Positions 9,118 through 22,616 of a DNA stretch of 64,000 nucleotides are shown piece after piece. This DNA is from Apostichopus japonicus (Eukaryota > Echinodermata > Holothuroidea > Aspidochirotida > Stichopodidae). The position numbers were made by a program, and so were the translations under genes. The notes under the pieces were generated by a model. The model saw nothing but the letters and a program-made list of their open reading frames with translations, did no database searches and was not told the DNA's origin. The stretch is taken from assembly GCF_037975245.1 (NCBI RefSeq), contig NC_092568.1, positions 13,415,501-13,479,500 on the forward strand. Reading direction: 5' to 3'. Position 1 is the stretch's first letter. Each line of letters begins with the position of its first letter.

Positions 9118-12100
9118 GTTATTTTTTTAGCCTACTGCAATAACCTGCTGCTTGTGAAATGCTAACTACTTTAAATGCATGTTCATCTGCCATTTGTTTA
9201 ATTTGACTATAGTTTTGCTAAGTATTCCTGATTCCTGGAAAGTGAAAAAAATCAATTACGTCATAGTAAAACTTACAATTTTTAAAGGAACTTTAGTCTA
9301 ATTGACCAAACCTGAATAACAAAATATAAGAACACAATGTTGTTAAATATATGTGGTAGGTTTCTAATAGCAAATACTTACTCATACAAAAAAAATGTAT
9401 GGCTGTAGAAATTTCTAACTTCAAGGTTTTTGAAGATAAATGACGCTGAAATAGTATTCCATTTAAGGATGCTGCTGAGTGTTTCTACCACGAGGCCCTT
9501 CATTTTGCATGGGGTAAAAATGCCCACTCAAATATCCATTATTAAGCAAATATTAAAATTGATTTTAATATTTTAATCATTTAAAATGATGAATTAACCC
9601 CCTTTCTAATATATATCAACTAATGAATAATAATCAAAAGAATAAAATCCTTTTTTTCTTGTAAAATCATTTTGAGTGATATAGGCTAAACCTTTGACAG
9701 TCATTTGTAAAACTTTCTTTTTCACATTTTGTTCAACAGCACTATAACGTACCCGTACAATATTCTAATGAATATAATCCCTAGTTTTGTTATTTTTTAT
9801 GGAAATTGTACTTTTAAGATTCCATTAAATAATTCATCTTGTCATTTTGTACTAGCAGTGGAAATAAGTCAAGTGGACATTTTTCCTCGTGGGCATTTTG
9901 ACCCAGTTATCATTTGTTGTACAGTATGAAAACTAATGTTTTTATTGGAAGTATATGAAGTTGAAGAAAATTCTGTGAATAAAGAGAGTGAAAGATGTCA
10001 CCATGGCAGTCGAGTTGAAGGTGTGTTTTGTGTCCTTTTATAATGTACAAATCATTTAACCACAAAATAATGATAAGATGTCATTTTGAAAGATAGGAAA
10101 TCTGCATTTCTTGTCAAAAGAAGAAAGAACAACTTAGAACCTAGAAGAAAGAACATCTTAGTTATCAAGTCTCAAAGAGATGATGTCAACAACAAGTTTA
10201 TCATACAAAACATTTTCATACCAGCAAATTTGCCATGAAAACATCATCTATAGTTCTGTTTGTATTTTCTGGATTGTTAACCAACCTTTGTTAAGTTGCC
10301 TTCACACAAGTATATATACATAGAGTTGGAAGAAATATGCAATGGGCTTTCAACTTGTTGTGTGGAATATTGATATAATATGAAAGTACCAAGGTATGAT
10401 AGTGTCTGCACCCAGCATATAGCATATACTGTATCTTTTGGAGTAATTTGGAAGTACAGCTTGTATGAACTGCCTGGCAGGACTAATAATTAGGTTGGTG
10501 AGCCCCTGCAAGGAGCACCTCTGACAGCACTAATCATCACCGCAGAGAGGAAGACAATGCAGGAAGTAGGTATGCTTCATCGGTGGAAATTAGAAAATCA
10601 ATAGCAGAGATTCAGTTCAGAAGTCACATCTTTGAAGAATTTTGACCTCGACAGGTAGGTTGCATCTAAACTTCATTTAATTGCTAATATATATATTTTA
10701 TTTGAATAGCTTTTTTGGTTATAATATGTAGCAAATAGCTGCTCACACATCGATATGATAAATGTTTTGAATGTGACATAGGCATAGTATGGTCTTAGAC
10801 CTTTGTAATGTACTACACGTTACTCCCCAAAAGATGCTTTTAATCTCAATATTGGTGTCATTTTTTAGCCCCCTCTGAATTTAATCTCTATAGCAGCATT
10901 TGATCAATGTATGTATGTACTATCTAAGGTCCCTTCTACTGTATGTCAAAGTATTTAGGCGTTATGGCAGAATTTGCAGAATAAGTTAATCATGAATAAT
11001 CCAGTGTGTAATATACACCTACACAATGCAGTATGTTAGTACATATATGTAAAGAACAGTTGCATTCTCAACATTTTATAATAAAATAATAAATATGACC
11101 CAAGAACTTCATAACTTCTATGCAAGATGTAAGTTGTACTATGATAGTATTACCTGACATGTGATGTTCCTAGACTAGAGTCTGCACTAAATGTTACATT
11201 CACATTCAATTTGTGATGACCTGCAGGAAGTGTGACAGTGGTCTTCTGTGATAACACTTATTGCTTTTCCATCAATTGTCCTTGCTTCCTTTTGCTATTG
11301 AAATAAGGTATAAGACAAATCATCAAGTTCCCATTCGATTGCATAAACTGTTAACAGGTTTGTAGCAGTTTGTGCCAAAGCAATTTATAACAGCTGTTGT
11401 AATTTCATTAAATTTGATTTAGAATTGTCATGCATCTTAGCATTAACATACAGAGAGGGAGGTGGAGAGTTGCAATTATTATTATTTAATATTCAATTTT
11501 TTACTTCTGTGCCCTTCACCCTACCCACTATACCCAATAAATCAAAAAACTGAAAAACTGAGCTGTGAGCACTTTAGGACTTGTTTTAGGAATTGGAGGT
11601 GGGTCCTGAGACTCTTGACTCAACCTTTTCTCAAAGACTAGAAGACTCTGAACCTGGACTATGGCGGATTCAGTCTGAAACGACCAGGACTTGACTAGGA
11701 GTATAACAATTCAGTCTATATTATTACCCTATCTACATTAGTATAATTTTTTGTCAAATCTTTATTAGAAAAGTAGCAAATAAAATGATTGGTCTTAAGT
11801 ATTTGTCAAATTTTCAGTAATAACTTACTCAGAATTCGCCTGAAAAGGTAGCATTTTATTTCTACAATGAATGTTTTCTCGCAACAGTGACACTATATAG
11901 GACTTGCAATTGCACGTAAATACCAAGGTCTCAAACTAGGACTAGATTTTGCATAGAATTAGTTCAAACTTGTTTATTTTTCAAGTTTTATTTGGGCCAG
12001 TGTTTGTCTACTTGTTTAAAGCTTTAGTACAAATTTGTTTGACAAAGAGTTGGGAAAACTCAAAGTACAGGGCGTTAGATACACAAAATGGAGAATACTT

Positions 12101-15100
12101 ATTGGTCCGTTGAAGTGGTTTCCTTAGCATCGTGTTGGAGACATTCCTCAGTATCTATTACACTGTCAAGACTCTCGGCCTTCATGTTTTTGCCCTTCAA
12201 GACTTACTCTTGTCTGTGATTTTGGCTTTCTACTTTCACAAGCATAGTGTGACCTTAAAACTGGTGTGTAAAAGGTAAGGTTTCACTTCTAGTTTACAAT
12301 TTGGTGGTACTGGATCAATTTGATGATGCATTGGTTGTTTTCTTGATAATGGGTGTGTCAGTCAGTACGTTGTCATGTGCTTGTGATCAATCATCCCACT
12401 TACCACTGTAAGGCTCAGTGTAATCTGTTGAGTGTACCACGCAACTGTTTAGTATAGTATGTCAGGTAAGTGGCTGTGGTTGTAATACCAAATAAACTTA
12501 CAAGAATAAAGCGAGTTTTAGGAGTCTTAGATTATGTCTGTTGCTATGTATTTAGTATCTACTTCAAACTGAAAAAAAAGTATATAATAGTATAACAGTG
12601 CTTTCTTTTTTTTGTTTTGTTGTTGTTGTTTTTTTGAGAGAGAGAGGATTGGCCACTGAACCTCTAGTTAAGTTGTTTACGTTTCACTCTAATATTCTAC
12701 ACCATTAGTACGGCAAAGTAACACATGTACCATCTGATTTCGTTGGGACTAGTGTTTGAGGATATTATTTTTAATCAGAACTTAATTGCAGTTAAAGTTA
12801 GTGCTACAAATGTGGAGAAGCTGACGAAGCTGTATAATATATCTTGGTTAAAGACTGTAAGCATAAAATTTTGCTAACACTTGAATAGTATACAGCAGGT
12901 TATATCTCATCTGATATTACTAGAAAACAGGCAAATCTCTACTTAATTTTAAGTTGAATGGAATGCTTTTGTACTAATTACCTTACAGTATTTTGGGTAT
13001 TTATGATAAACAATATGAAGTCGACCAAAAATCTGTTACACAAAATGTACGTTGTACTAAAATTATACCCTGTACACAGTATCTAGTTTCAATTCAGAAT
13101 ATCTGTATCTAAAGTAATGAAGATGGGGTGGTACATCTTTAAAAGAATATTAGTCTGAGGTTTTTCATAACATTGAAAGGTCATCCCCCCCCCCCCAACA
13201 AAAATATATATATATAAATGAAATTTGAAACCACCAGCCCAAAAAAATGTTAACATGAAGAGGTCATTCTCATGATGCTGATAGCTTACTTTTCTTCTAT
13301 GTATTAGCAATGGCATTGTTTCCACTTGTCTATAAACAAGTGTAGAATAGTTAACTCATGTGGGGGTCAACTCATAGAAATAAAGGGCTCACTGACCCCT
13401 CAGAGACAGAAAATCAATAATAAAGTTCTGTCTAAACACAGATAAATGAAGGGCCTGTTGAATTGACCTTCAAGGTGCATTGTGTGGTAATGAAAAGCTT
13501 ACTGACTATTCCTGCAGTATGTTAATCAGTAATATTATATTGAAGAATGCATGCTTTTGTTGCCGTGGTATTTTTTTCCATTCAGGTTTATTGATTCTGT
13601 TGAGGTGAGGAATTTAGTTGCTTCAGTACTGTGTGTGTGATAATGTTGATATATAACAGTAATTACAGTATAATGTTAGCAAGGGAGTAGACAGTTTGTG
13701 GTGTCATCGCTCTACATAAGTAGCCTTAAAGAATTGCTGAATGTTTTACCTTGTCAGGTGTTATATCTAGATCATCAAACCAAACTTAACCAGGTAAGCT
13801 GGCCACTCTAATAACAGTTCATTTTTGTCTGTAGCAGATACAGTAGCTGCAACAGGTTTGGTCTTGAGGAGGTGTAATTAGAGTTTTCAGAAGAGCGTTA
13901 GTTAGGTTAAAGCATGAAGCATGAAATTAAAGCAGCTCATTATGGAATATCTCCTTTAAATGCATATAGGCATATATCACAACATTTACTGCATACTGTA
14001 TATATGTCACATCAGATATGCGATACCTTGAAATCGTGGTATCTTTCAAAACAGTTAACACAGCCTAACTATGTAACACTTTCATGTACATCTAAGGCAG
14101 GCCCAGGTGATTTGCATGTAAATAATATGGTTTATAAATGATAAGGCTTATTAGTACACCCCACTGCTCTATCTATAATTAATAGTGTACAGTATGTTGG
14201 TTTAATGTTAAGCATTAGTATTTAATTAGAAATAAAATCAGTGGCTTCAGATGACTTATCTAAAAGACAAAATCTGATACTTACAAATTTGCATAGTTTC
14301 AAATAAAAAACCCATAAATGTAAATGTGAAACTATTTTTCAAGGAAATATTGCAAAGCAAAAGAAGGGATTGTTTTATACCTAAGGTCGTGTCAAAGATT
14401 GGTATTGCACATAGCACCACAGTCTTATAGATTCTGTCCTACTTAATAACAACTTTTAGTTGTAGAGAACATTGTTAAGTTCTACACAGCTATGTCATAA
14501 GTTTGTATATGTGGTGAGTTTTATCAATTGATGTTAACTAACTAAGACCTATGTTGCAATGCCTCTGGCATGGTTGTATCTATTTCTCTACCTCCTTCAT
14601 TTTAAGGATCATTTTACAAACTGATATAAATTAATGTAATCTTTTATCCAAACTGCAATTCAGCCGAACTGATCAGTTCTATTTTCAAAATTAAGTTCAC
14701 ATATATGGTAGACCATTTTTAAAACTTTAGATTTGAAACCATGGATTTTGCTTGAAAGTTATGATTAACTGTGCACTATATATATCGGATGCAAATTCTC
14801 CATAACTAAATGTTAGTTTCCATAAATTATACTTTGAAAATATAAAAATATTTAAAATGTTGAAACAGAAAGGTACTTAAACTATTAGTTTTCATGATTT
14901 GCAGTGGACATGTATTAGGAAGTTCATTTAACTATCACCACAACCAGAATAATCACTCCTTGTATCGCAAATGAACATACGAGGCAAGAGGAGACTCACA
15001 ATAGAGCAAGCAGTGAATTTGAAGGAAAGCTTTTGACTTTTTTACCCAATGGCTATGGAGATCATTCAATAGCAGATGCTGGAGTAGATTTTGATCAACT

Positions 15101-17045
15101 TTTGGATGTTTTCTGATAATGACGATCTTTTAAGGCTTAGTCAAGTTTCCTTTCGAATAGTGAAATGAAAGTACACAAATTGAACAAAAAAGGTACCATT
15201 TGTCAAGGATCTGGGATATGAAATGTTGAGGAACAAGTCAAACTCACTACTAATTAATCTCATGTCTCTTGATTTGGTGAAATATCTAGGAGGTTGTCTT
15301 AACACTAATAAATTGCAACCTTAGTTGGTAGCTTTACAAAAATTGCTGACCACCCTCAAAAGCTGCTTTCATACCAGTTATTATATAGTTTCCATGCTTC
15401 AATTTTTTTAGCAACAAGATGTCTGCTATGTACATATCATGAACCCAAAGGCAAGTCTTGAATGACTTGAAAGCCTAAGAAAGAGCTACAGTTGTGTGAA
15501 GAGTGTATAGGCTAAACTGATTAACCAGTGGACACAGCAGATATGATCATCTGTTTTAATTCCAGTACACTAGACCATGCTGTGTGGGAGATGTATGCTA
15601 GAATGTATGGAACTGTTCCAAATGAACATCTCTGTATCTTCATTGTCCCTGCAAGGAAGTAACTTTATCCATGGTCCCTGTTGCTTCTCTCAGTATTCGC
15701 CTTTCATGAGTCAGCGTTACATCACTTCAGGATGTAAACGGATTCATCTCGAGTCATAGTACTATACCTACAGATAATTTATAATGAGCACACAAGGAAG
15801 TAACTGGGATATCACTAAACAATAATTGAGCTCATAAATGATAAACATGTGATGATAAAGAATGGTTTAATTGGTATAGAAGGAAATGGTTTATGGGGAC
15901 TGGTTGGGTGTGATGTGTAGTACGTAGATTGAGTTAGTCACATATAATGGTAGGTAATAACTACAAGGCTAGGTGTATGATTTGAACTCACATTGTCTCT
16001 GTAGTGTACCATGCATATAGCATAGTCATAGGAAATGCTACATGAGATGTGAGGGCCTTTTAAAACATCAATTATTTAGTGTTTGATTGATTGTAGTACT
16101 ACAATTAGCAATTGCACTGGGTTTAAATACCAAAGCCATTATCTGGCCTCACAATAATTGACCTGATTGTGATTCTGATAGTGATTTTGATTGTTGAGTC
16201 AAATTATCAACACTATAAACACTGCATAATAGTCAAAGTATGCAAGTCTTCATGCAGGCCTAGAACTTCGCCAGTTTGGCAACTTGCTACAAACTGCAAG
16301 TGATAAAAAAAATAAGCCTACAGGCTAAAATGAAGTCCAGTGCTGTTACTCTCCTAAATTGTACAAGTTACACATCCTCAGTACAGGCTTACAGTACATG
16401 TAATTTACTTTGTAAAACATGAGTTTTAATACACACACAGTTCATTTGATAAATCAGTGGATGTATGACTGCTTATTAAAACATATTGCATATTACATAA
16501 AGTATATTGAATATTGGTTCTCAAATTTTTGCCATTGAAAATGGACTAATTTATACGTGAAGCAAACAGTTATGATTTATGTTCGATTCACTATGCTAAG
16601 TGGAATGAAAGTGAGACAGGTATGGCAATTAGATCGCTTGCTCGTTTATTCACATGTGCCCCGCACAGATTTCCCATAGTGTCTGCTTTTAATGTTGACA
16701 AAATAAACTTATACAAAGAGGGCCGATGTGCATCATTAACCTCTCTGACTATATCGGTTTAGAGGCTAATCATTCATGCTGCTAATAAGTTTCTGTTCAA
16801 GTTTCATTTGTGAAAACGAATTTACGAATGTCAAAAGCATGCAGCATTTCTTTAATTTTAGTGTCCTACAGTAGATGCTTCAATGCAGATAAGTATAGCA
16901 TTATAAGATGTGTGTCCCATCTGTTTAACCTGCTTCCAATGAATAATTTATACAGCATAGCATGCTATGCAAAATGTGCAACTTGCCGTACAAGTGTAAA
17001 GATGTATGGCAGTTATTTTGTATACAAAAGAAACCATAGTATTAT
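9118..17045. other. Gene-poor AT-rich stretch
   Basis: I see no conserved coding frame, no RNA gene and no clear element here. There are short poly-C and AT palindromic runs (about 13185-13196 and 9540-9600). Small untranslated exons of the downstream membrane protein A gene could lie here but cannot be shown. Confidence 0.5.
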
Positions 17046-18400
17046 AATAAGCAAATAATAAGCAAATATTTATAGAGCGCTTTATGCAAAGGCCTCAAAG
17101 CGCTTAAACAAGTACACAAATATGCAAGTCAAATCACTGTAAATTTTGGAATAAATGAGTTTTTAAGAGACGCTTAAAACAGTCAACCGATGGTGCATTG
17201 CGAATTGAAGATGGTAGATTGTTCCAGAGATGAGGTGCAGCAGAGATGAAGGCTCTTTCTCCATAAAACTTTGTGTTTGGGGTATGGCTGGTGGCAAGAA
17301 GACACTTTGTAGACGAGCGAAGTTGGCGTTGAGGATGATACTGAGGAATTAAATTTGTAATGTAACCAGGGGCAAGGGAGTGTTGTGATTTGTACGTTAA
17401 GAGGAGGAGCTTATAAATTGACCGTTGCTTTACTGGAAGCCAATGGAGTGATTGAAGCACTGGAGATATGTGATCATGACACGATGAACATGATATTAAC
17501 TGGGCAGCAGAATTCTGAACAGTTTGAAGTTTTTTCAGTGTAGAGTCAGGAAGGCCAAATAAAAGGGAGCTACAGTAGTCAAGCCTGGGCATTATCAAGG
17601 AACATACAAGTTTTGTAGTTATATCGTTGGTTAAAAACTTCCGTATCCGGCTGATCTTCCGTACGGCATTGTATGATGATTTACAAACAGCATTGACCTG
17701 CTGTTTCATGCTTAGATGGGGATCCAGTACAACTCCTAGACTTTTGACGTGCGTGGACGGAGTGATGGTAGTCTGATCAATTTTGACTGAAATAGATTTG
17801 ATTGTTGTGGATTTAAATTGCGAGGTAGCATGGAGGATTTCAGTCTTTGAGTCATTGATAAAAAGATTGTTTGATATAGCCCATGATTTTACATCTGCAA
17901 TACAGTTTTGGATTTTTTGAATAGCATCGGAACAATGATCAGGATGGAAAGATGTGAATAACTGAATGTCATCAGCATAAATAACAGTTTGCATATGAGC
18001 TGAAATGATTAAATCATGCAATGGAGCTACATACAAGGTGTAAAGTAACGGCCCCAGAACTGAGCCTTGTGGGACTCCAGTTGCAAGCGTAACTTCCTTT
18101 GACAGATTTTGATCCACAGTAACACATTGGGTACGGTTTGCTAAGTATGATTTCATCCAATACAATGGAATTCCATCAACACCATATCTTTCATGCAAAC
18201 GTGTTAAAAGTGTTTGGTGATTGTGTCGAAGGCGGATGAGAAATCCAACAGGACTAGTAAAGCACCTTTATGCTCATCAAGGGCACAGAGAAGGCTATTC
18301 TGCACATAAAGTTAAGCAGTTTCTGTGCTGTAATTTGCTCGATATGCAGATTGCATTTTCGCATAGAGAGAAATTCCAGCGCCTTCAAAGCTGCTACACG
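17046..18400 (-). mobile_element. 5'-truncated non-LTR retrotransposon (LINE, CR1/L2 type), reverse transcriptase part
   Basis: A minus-strand frame of 354 codons (18198-17134) carries the second half of a non-LTR reverse transcriptase: ATGVPQGSVLGPLLYTLYV, then VIYADDIQLF with the catalytic YADD, a thumb region, and the LDYCSSLLFGLP ... LHWLPVKQRSIYKLLLL ... AAPHLWNNLPSSIR end typical of CR1/L2-type LINEs. Upstream, LVLLDFSSAFDTI (about 18220-18260) and QSAYRANYSTETA (about 18310-18350) continue the domain but are separated by a change of frame near 18210-18220 and a stop near 18310, so the copy is not functional as it stands. Everything 5' of the RT (endonuclease, ORF1) is absent, as expected for 5' truncation. 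The 3' end is AT-rich with a short repeat of TTTGCTTATTA at about 17046-17070. Clade choice between CR1 and L2 is by motif memory. Confidence 0.88.
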
Positions 18401-20931
18401 AAATTGCATGCTAATCTATTCCCTGGTTAACTAAGGCTCACTCTGTTTTACTTTTGCCAAGTGAAACACATTGGCTCAAATATGGAAGTTACAATACAGT
18501 CAACTTGATCCAAATAGTCCCCTCTCCACCTTCCTCAACACTTGAGATGTATAGTTTGTGATCTGCAGATTCTTTGGAGAATCTCTGATTGTGAATATGT
18601 TTCATAAAATTTAATGAAATTTGACAACTTGCCAAACCAAACTATACAACTACCTGTACTTTTCTATTTGAGACTACTAGTCTTGTCAAATTCCTACATA
18701 AGTCTCATAAAATTGTGAAGTGTTTTGTCTTGTAAGGTAAAGTGTTAGTACATTGAAACGCCCTTTAAGCTAACTACCCCCCAATAAAGAAAACATCTTA
18801 ATTAAGTCAAAGGTCTGTTTGAGGATGAAGGTCGACATTGATTTTCAAGCTTTAAGTATTGACTGTTTGGTTTAGATAAATACTAGTCCTAATAGTGGAA
18901 TCTCTGTTAGAGATGGTCAGTGCTTTACACTAGTGTTTGTTCAGATATGACCTTAAAATGTCAGAAGGTCATGGATGCAAAAGTCAATTTTGCTTGGATG
19001 AAGTGTTACCTTAGTTCTACCATATGCTGGTATGTGACCTGTAGTATGCAGTCATTGAAATTAAGGTGTGCCTTGTCGGATGCAGTTCTTAGTTAAGTAG
19101 TCTCATTGAGTATCAATTTCAAAAAGTGCAGTAGATTATGGTGTATGTAATACTTTATATAATTCTGGGGTGTTATGAATTGGTCATTTTGAAGTATGTT
19201 ACAACCATTTTAAATAAATTTTTGTTCTAAATGAACAGCTATGTCACAAGATTACTGAACTAACAATTGAAAAAAATAAAAAAACTAGAGGTCACATTGG
19301 CAGATCAATGCTGTATAACTTTAGTTTACAACAATTTCACAATTAAACCTTGACCAAAAGAAACAATGAACATTGATGGGTTGGTTTGTTTGCTTCTGTG
19401 TAATTCAGCAATTTTCTATCATCTCATGACCTGAAAGTTGCAGCGATATGATGAGTCCACACATAACTGTTGCCATGGAACCCAAAGTGTCTTCAAAAAC
19501 TCAAGCTTAATTACTCACCACCCTATGAGTATTATAACTTGCTAATAGAAAAGTAGTTTGTTTATTAAAATATATTGCACACATGTTGCTTTTCTGTGGA
19601 TGGACAGTTTGTTAACAACTTTTAGTATTTAAAAGTATTAAGTTGTGAAAGTGAAACAGCTGTAACCTTGACGCATTGTTGCTGAGTTTGTAAGTTATAA
19701 TGCACAAAACGATTAGCATGGATGAAAGGTGTGAAATGAAAAGGGCTGACATCGTTAAATGAAAAAGGAAACAGATGATTCCTGATTGGGTGGACATTCA
19801 TATACTTGCTTCATGCATTACATTAAAGCAGTACAGGAATTGTGATTGTAACACGACAATTAAGGGTGTGGTTGCAACCCAAGGTCAATATTTAAAGGAC
19901 TTACATTTCTATGTGGAACAGTGGTAAAGGCAGTGGTGGCAGGTGGAGTGGGATGATCTTACAAATTTAACTCTTGCCTTTGATACTTGCCAAGAAGTAG
20001 AAGCATTTCTAGGGCATTTAATTCCAAATAACACACAATAATCACAAATTAGCTTTTGGATAACTCAGTCTGCTCTGCAAATTTTCCAAATGTCTTGTAA
20101 TATAGTTCCTTGGGTAGTCCGTTGAAAATGTGTAAAACCTCACAGGAAGTGGGGTGGGGGTAAATTGCCCCAATTCAGATGGTCATAGATTATACCAGTT
20201 TCAGAAACTACCATCATAAGTATCTGAGCATTATTACTCTCTACATGGTGACACTCACTCCAAAACTGCACAAGAAGATCAATGCTCGTACAATTTTGAC
20301 AAAAAATGTGCACTTACATGTTTTTAGAACAAAGGTCTCATAGTGACGAGAAAAATGATGAATATTAATCAATGTGCAAAAGGCAGTGCAACTTTGGTCA
20401 CCTATCTCTATACCTGCTACTATACAGTTTATATTAATGAGAAGGTTTGTTTAGGTTCGCTGAATGAAAACTAGATTTTAATGAGACAGTTTAAATTCTA
20501 TGATTGGAGACTGGGCAAAATAGTTTCAGGAAACTACATTGAAATATTATGTGGTTTTGTATTCAGTAATTTATGATAGTTTAACATTTTCTTTTCATCA
20601 AATACTATTCCAAGGATTTAGAAACCAGTTATATCCTCCTGCATGTCTCAAATGCGTTGACCAAATCAATTAATTAACCAGTATAATCCTATACTAGTGG
20701 ATTAATGTCTTGATTTTCAATTTTAATTTTAATGGAAATTAGTACAATATGAAACATGATCTGTATGTAGCAATGTATTTTAATTGTGCAGCAATTTTGG
20801 TGTTGAGTGATATGGCCTATTTCAAAGTCAAGGGTCTTCTTGTAGACCATATCCATTTCTACAGGATTGCTTAGAACCATTAGAAGTTATCTCTCACAAT
20901 AATTACATCTTTCTTTGTCCCACACGCACAG
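18401..20931. other. No gene recognised; upstream region of small membrane protein A
   Basis: AT-rich sequence without conserved frames. It ends at a pyrimidine-rich tract and AG (20930-20931) that could be the acceptor of the coding exon of protein A. Confidence 0.45.
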
Positions 20932-21000
20932 ATTTCCCAAGTCGTCTCCTTGGTTTTTCATCGCTGATTTGAATCTCGTTATCGGTTATCATCCTTCATC

Positions 21001-21225
21001 ATGGCAGGCGGTGCAGGTATCCTCTGGGCTATCATTTGGATTCTTCTCCTCATCTTTCTTGGCTGGCCGATAGCTTTCTTGATCGCTGGAATCTGGATTT
21101 GTCTTATGCCATTTGCAGTATGCATGGACTTCCTAAAAGACATTCAAGAAGCGTTAGCGAAGGTGGTCCATCTACCGACCACCCTCGGAGAAAACATTGT
21201 CGCCCAGAAGCCACTTTGCAATTAG
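21001..21225 (+). CDS. Small hydrophobic membrane protein A (74 aa), GWPI family
   Basis: A single open frame of 74 residues beginning MAGGAGILWAIIWILLLIFL, followed by GWPIAFLIAGIWICLMPF and a polar tail ending in HLPTTLGENIVAQKPLCN. The sequence shows two hydrophobic stretches (about 7-21 and 25-41) separated by GWPI, then an amphipathic tail, so a membrane hairpin or a single long membrane anchor is likely. No cleavable signal peptide is evident. The same layout and several identical positions recur in the 72-aa frame at 30783. Small metazoan proteins of this general shape exist, but I cannot name a function. The ATG sits in ATCATGG, a good initiation context. A pyrimidine-rich acceptor ends at 20931, so an untranslated upstream exon is possible. 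AATAAA at 21261-21266 gives a very short 3' UTR. Coding status is supported by the paralogue, not by transcript data. Confidence 0.75.
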   Translation: MAGGAGILWAIIWILLLIFLGWPIAFLIAGIWICLMPFAVCMDFLKDIQEALAKVVHLPTTLGENIVAQKPLCN

Positions 21226-21420
21226 ATTATTTTTGTCCTAGGTTTTAAAAAGTTCTGTCAAATAAAAGTAATTATACATGAATCCCAATGATTACATCGT
21301 TTGTGTGCTTCAGTAAACTGTTACATGATTTATTGTAATTGTTTATATTGTCTCTGAATCATTGTGCAACCACCGTGTGCCTAGCACAAGTGCTTCTTCA
21401 AAGATGGTATATGTGTACTG

Positions 21421-21620
21421 TATGTGTACATTAGGACACACAGACATTCCTTCTTCTAGTGTCATATTGGCCAAGACCTTCCTAGCAGTTAATAATGTCA
21501 ACATGTGCTTTAATCAACTGTATGTATACATTAGGACAAACAGACACTCCTTCTTCTGGTGTCAAATTGGCCAAGACCCCCCTAGCAGTTAATAATGTCA
21601 ACATGTGCTTTAATCAACTA
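21421..21620 (+). repeat. Direct tandem duplication, 100-bp unit
   Basis: Two copies of a 100-bp unit containing ACATTAGGACA, CTTCTTCT and AGCAGTTAATAATGTCAACA abut at about 21520/21521 and differ at a handful of sites. It lies about 150 bp past the poly(A) signal of protein A. Confidence 0.88.
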
Positions 21621-21883
21621 TACTTGTAGGTCATGTACACGAATTGACTACAGAACATTTTTCATATTTATAAACTCTCTCTGATGTTTGCTTGACCACT
21701 GTTTATATGGCAACAGTGAGGTTATGGCATAACTACAAAATACTTTTACAACAACTTTCCTTTGTTTTAAAGAATTTAATGTCAAGAGTGTTAAAGACAA
21801 GACCGTGTCTGACAGAACTCTGCAAAGTGACTAGAAAAATTTGAAGGAAATATATATAGATAAGATATTTTGATTTACAGATG

Positions 21884-22616
21884 CTGTTAGGATTTCACTC
21901 ATATTGCACTATTGTAGACCTGAAGATTTCTATCATACTTATAAAGTAACATTTTATCACATAAATTTGTTATTTAAAGTATTAAGGGATCATTAATAGC
22001 CTACACCAATAACTTAACTGTTCATGCATACAATGTATGAATATTACATCCTGTTTAATCTTATCTTCTACAAATTAACTTCTGTCATAACATAGTGCCT
22101 GTGTGTTCAGCTCTTAAACACAATCTGTCGTTCATCCACAAGTTTCCAAGTTTCAGTTTCTTATGCTTTTGGTGGGATTATTGATATTAGAAAAGTTGTG
22201 GTGTTGAACCTTTGATTTCTAGTTGACTTAACAGTCACCATTTTGACTTTCATATCTGTTAGGATTTCACTCATATTGCACTATTGTAGATCTGAAGATT
22301 TCTATCATACTTATAAAGTAACATTTTATCACATAAATTTGTTATTTAAAGTATTAAGGGATCATTAATATCTTAACTGTTCATGCTTACAATGTATGAA
22401 TATTACATCCTGTTTAATGTTATCTTCTACAAATTAACTTCTGTCATAACATAGTGCCTGTGTGTTCAGCTCTTAAACACAATCTGTCATTCATCCACAA
22501 GTTTCCAAGTTTCAGTTTCTTATGCTTTTGGTGGGATTATTGATATTAGAAAAGTTGTGGTGTTAAACCTTTGATTTCCAGTTGACTTAACAGTCACCTT
22601 TTTGACTTTCATATCT
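21884..22616 (+). repeat. Direct tandem duplication, 372-bp unit
   Basis: The block from CTGTTAGGATTTCACTC (21884) recurs at 22256. The copies are nearly identical; the second lacks a short piece near 22365 and has a few substitutions. No coding potential is visible, and the close match suggests a recent event. Confidence 0.92.

Noticed and set aside
18221-18430. Plus-strand 69-codon frame beside the LINE
   Set aside because: It lies antisense to the reverse transcriptase sequence of the LINE.
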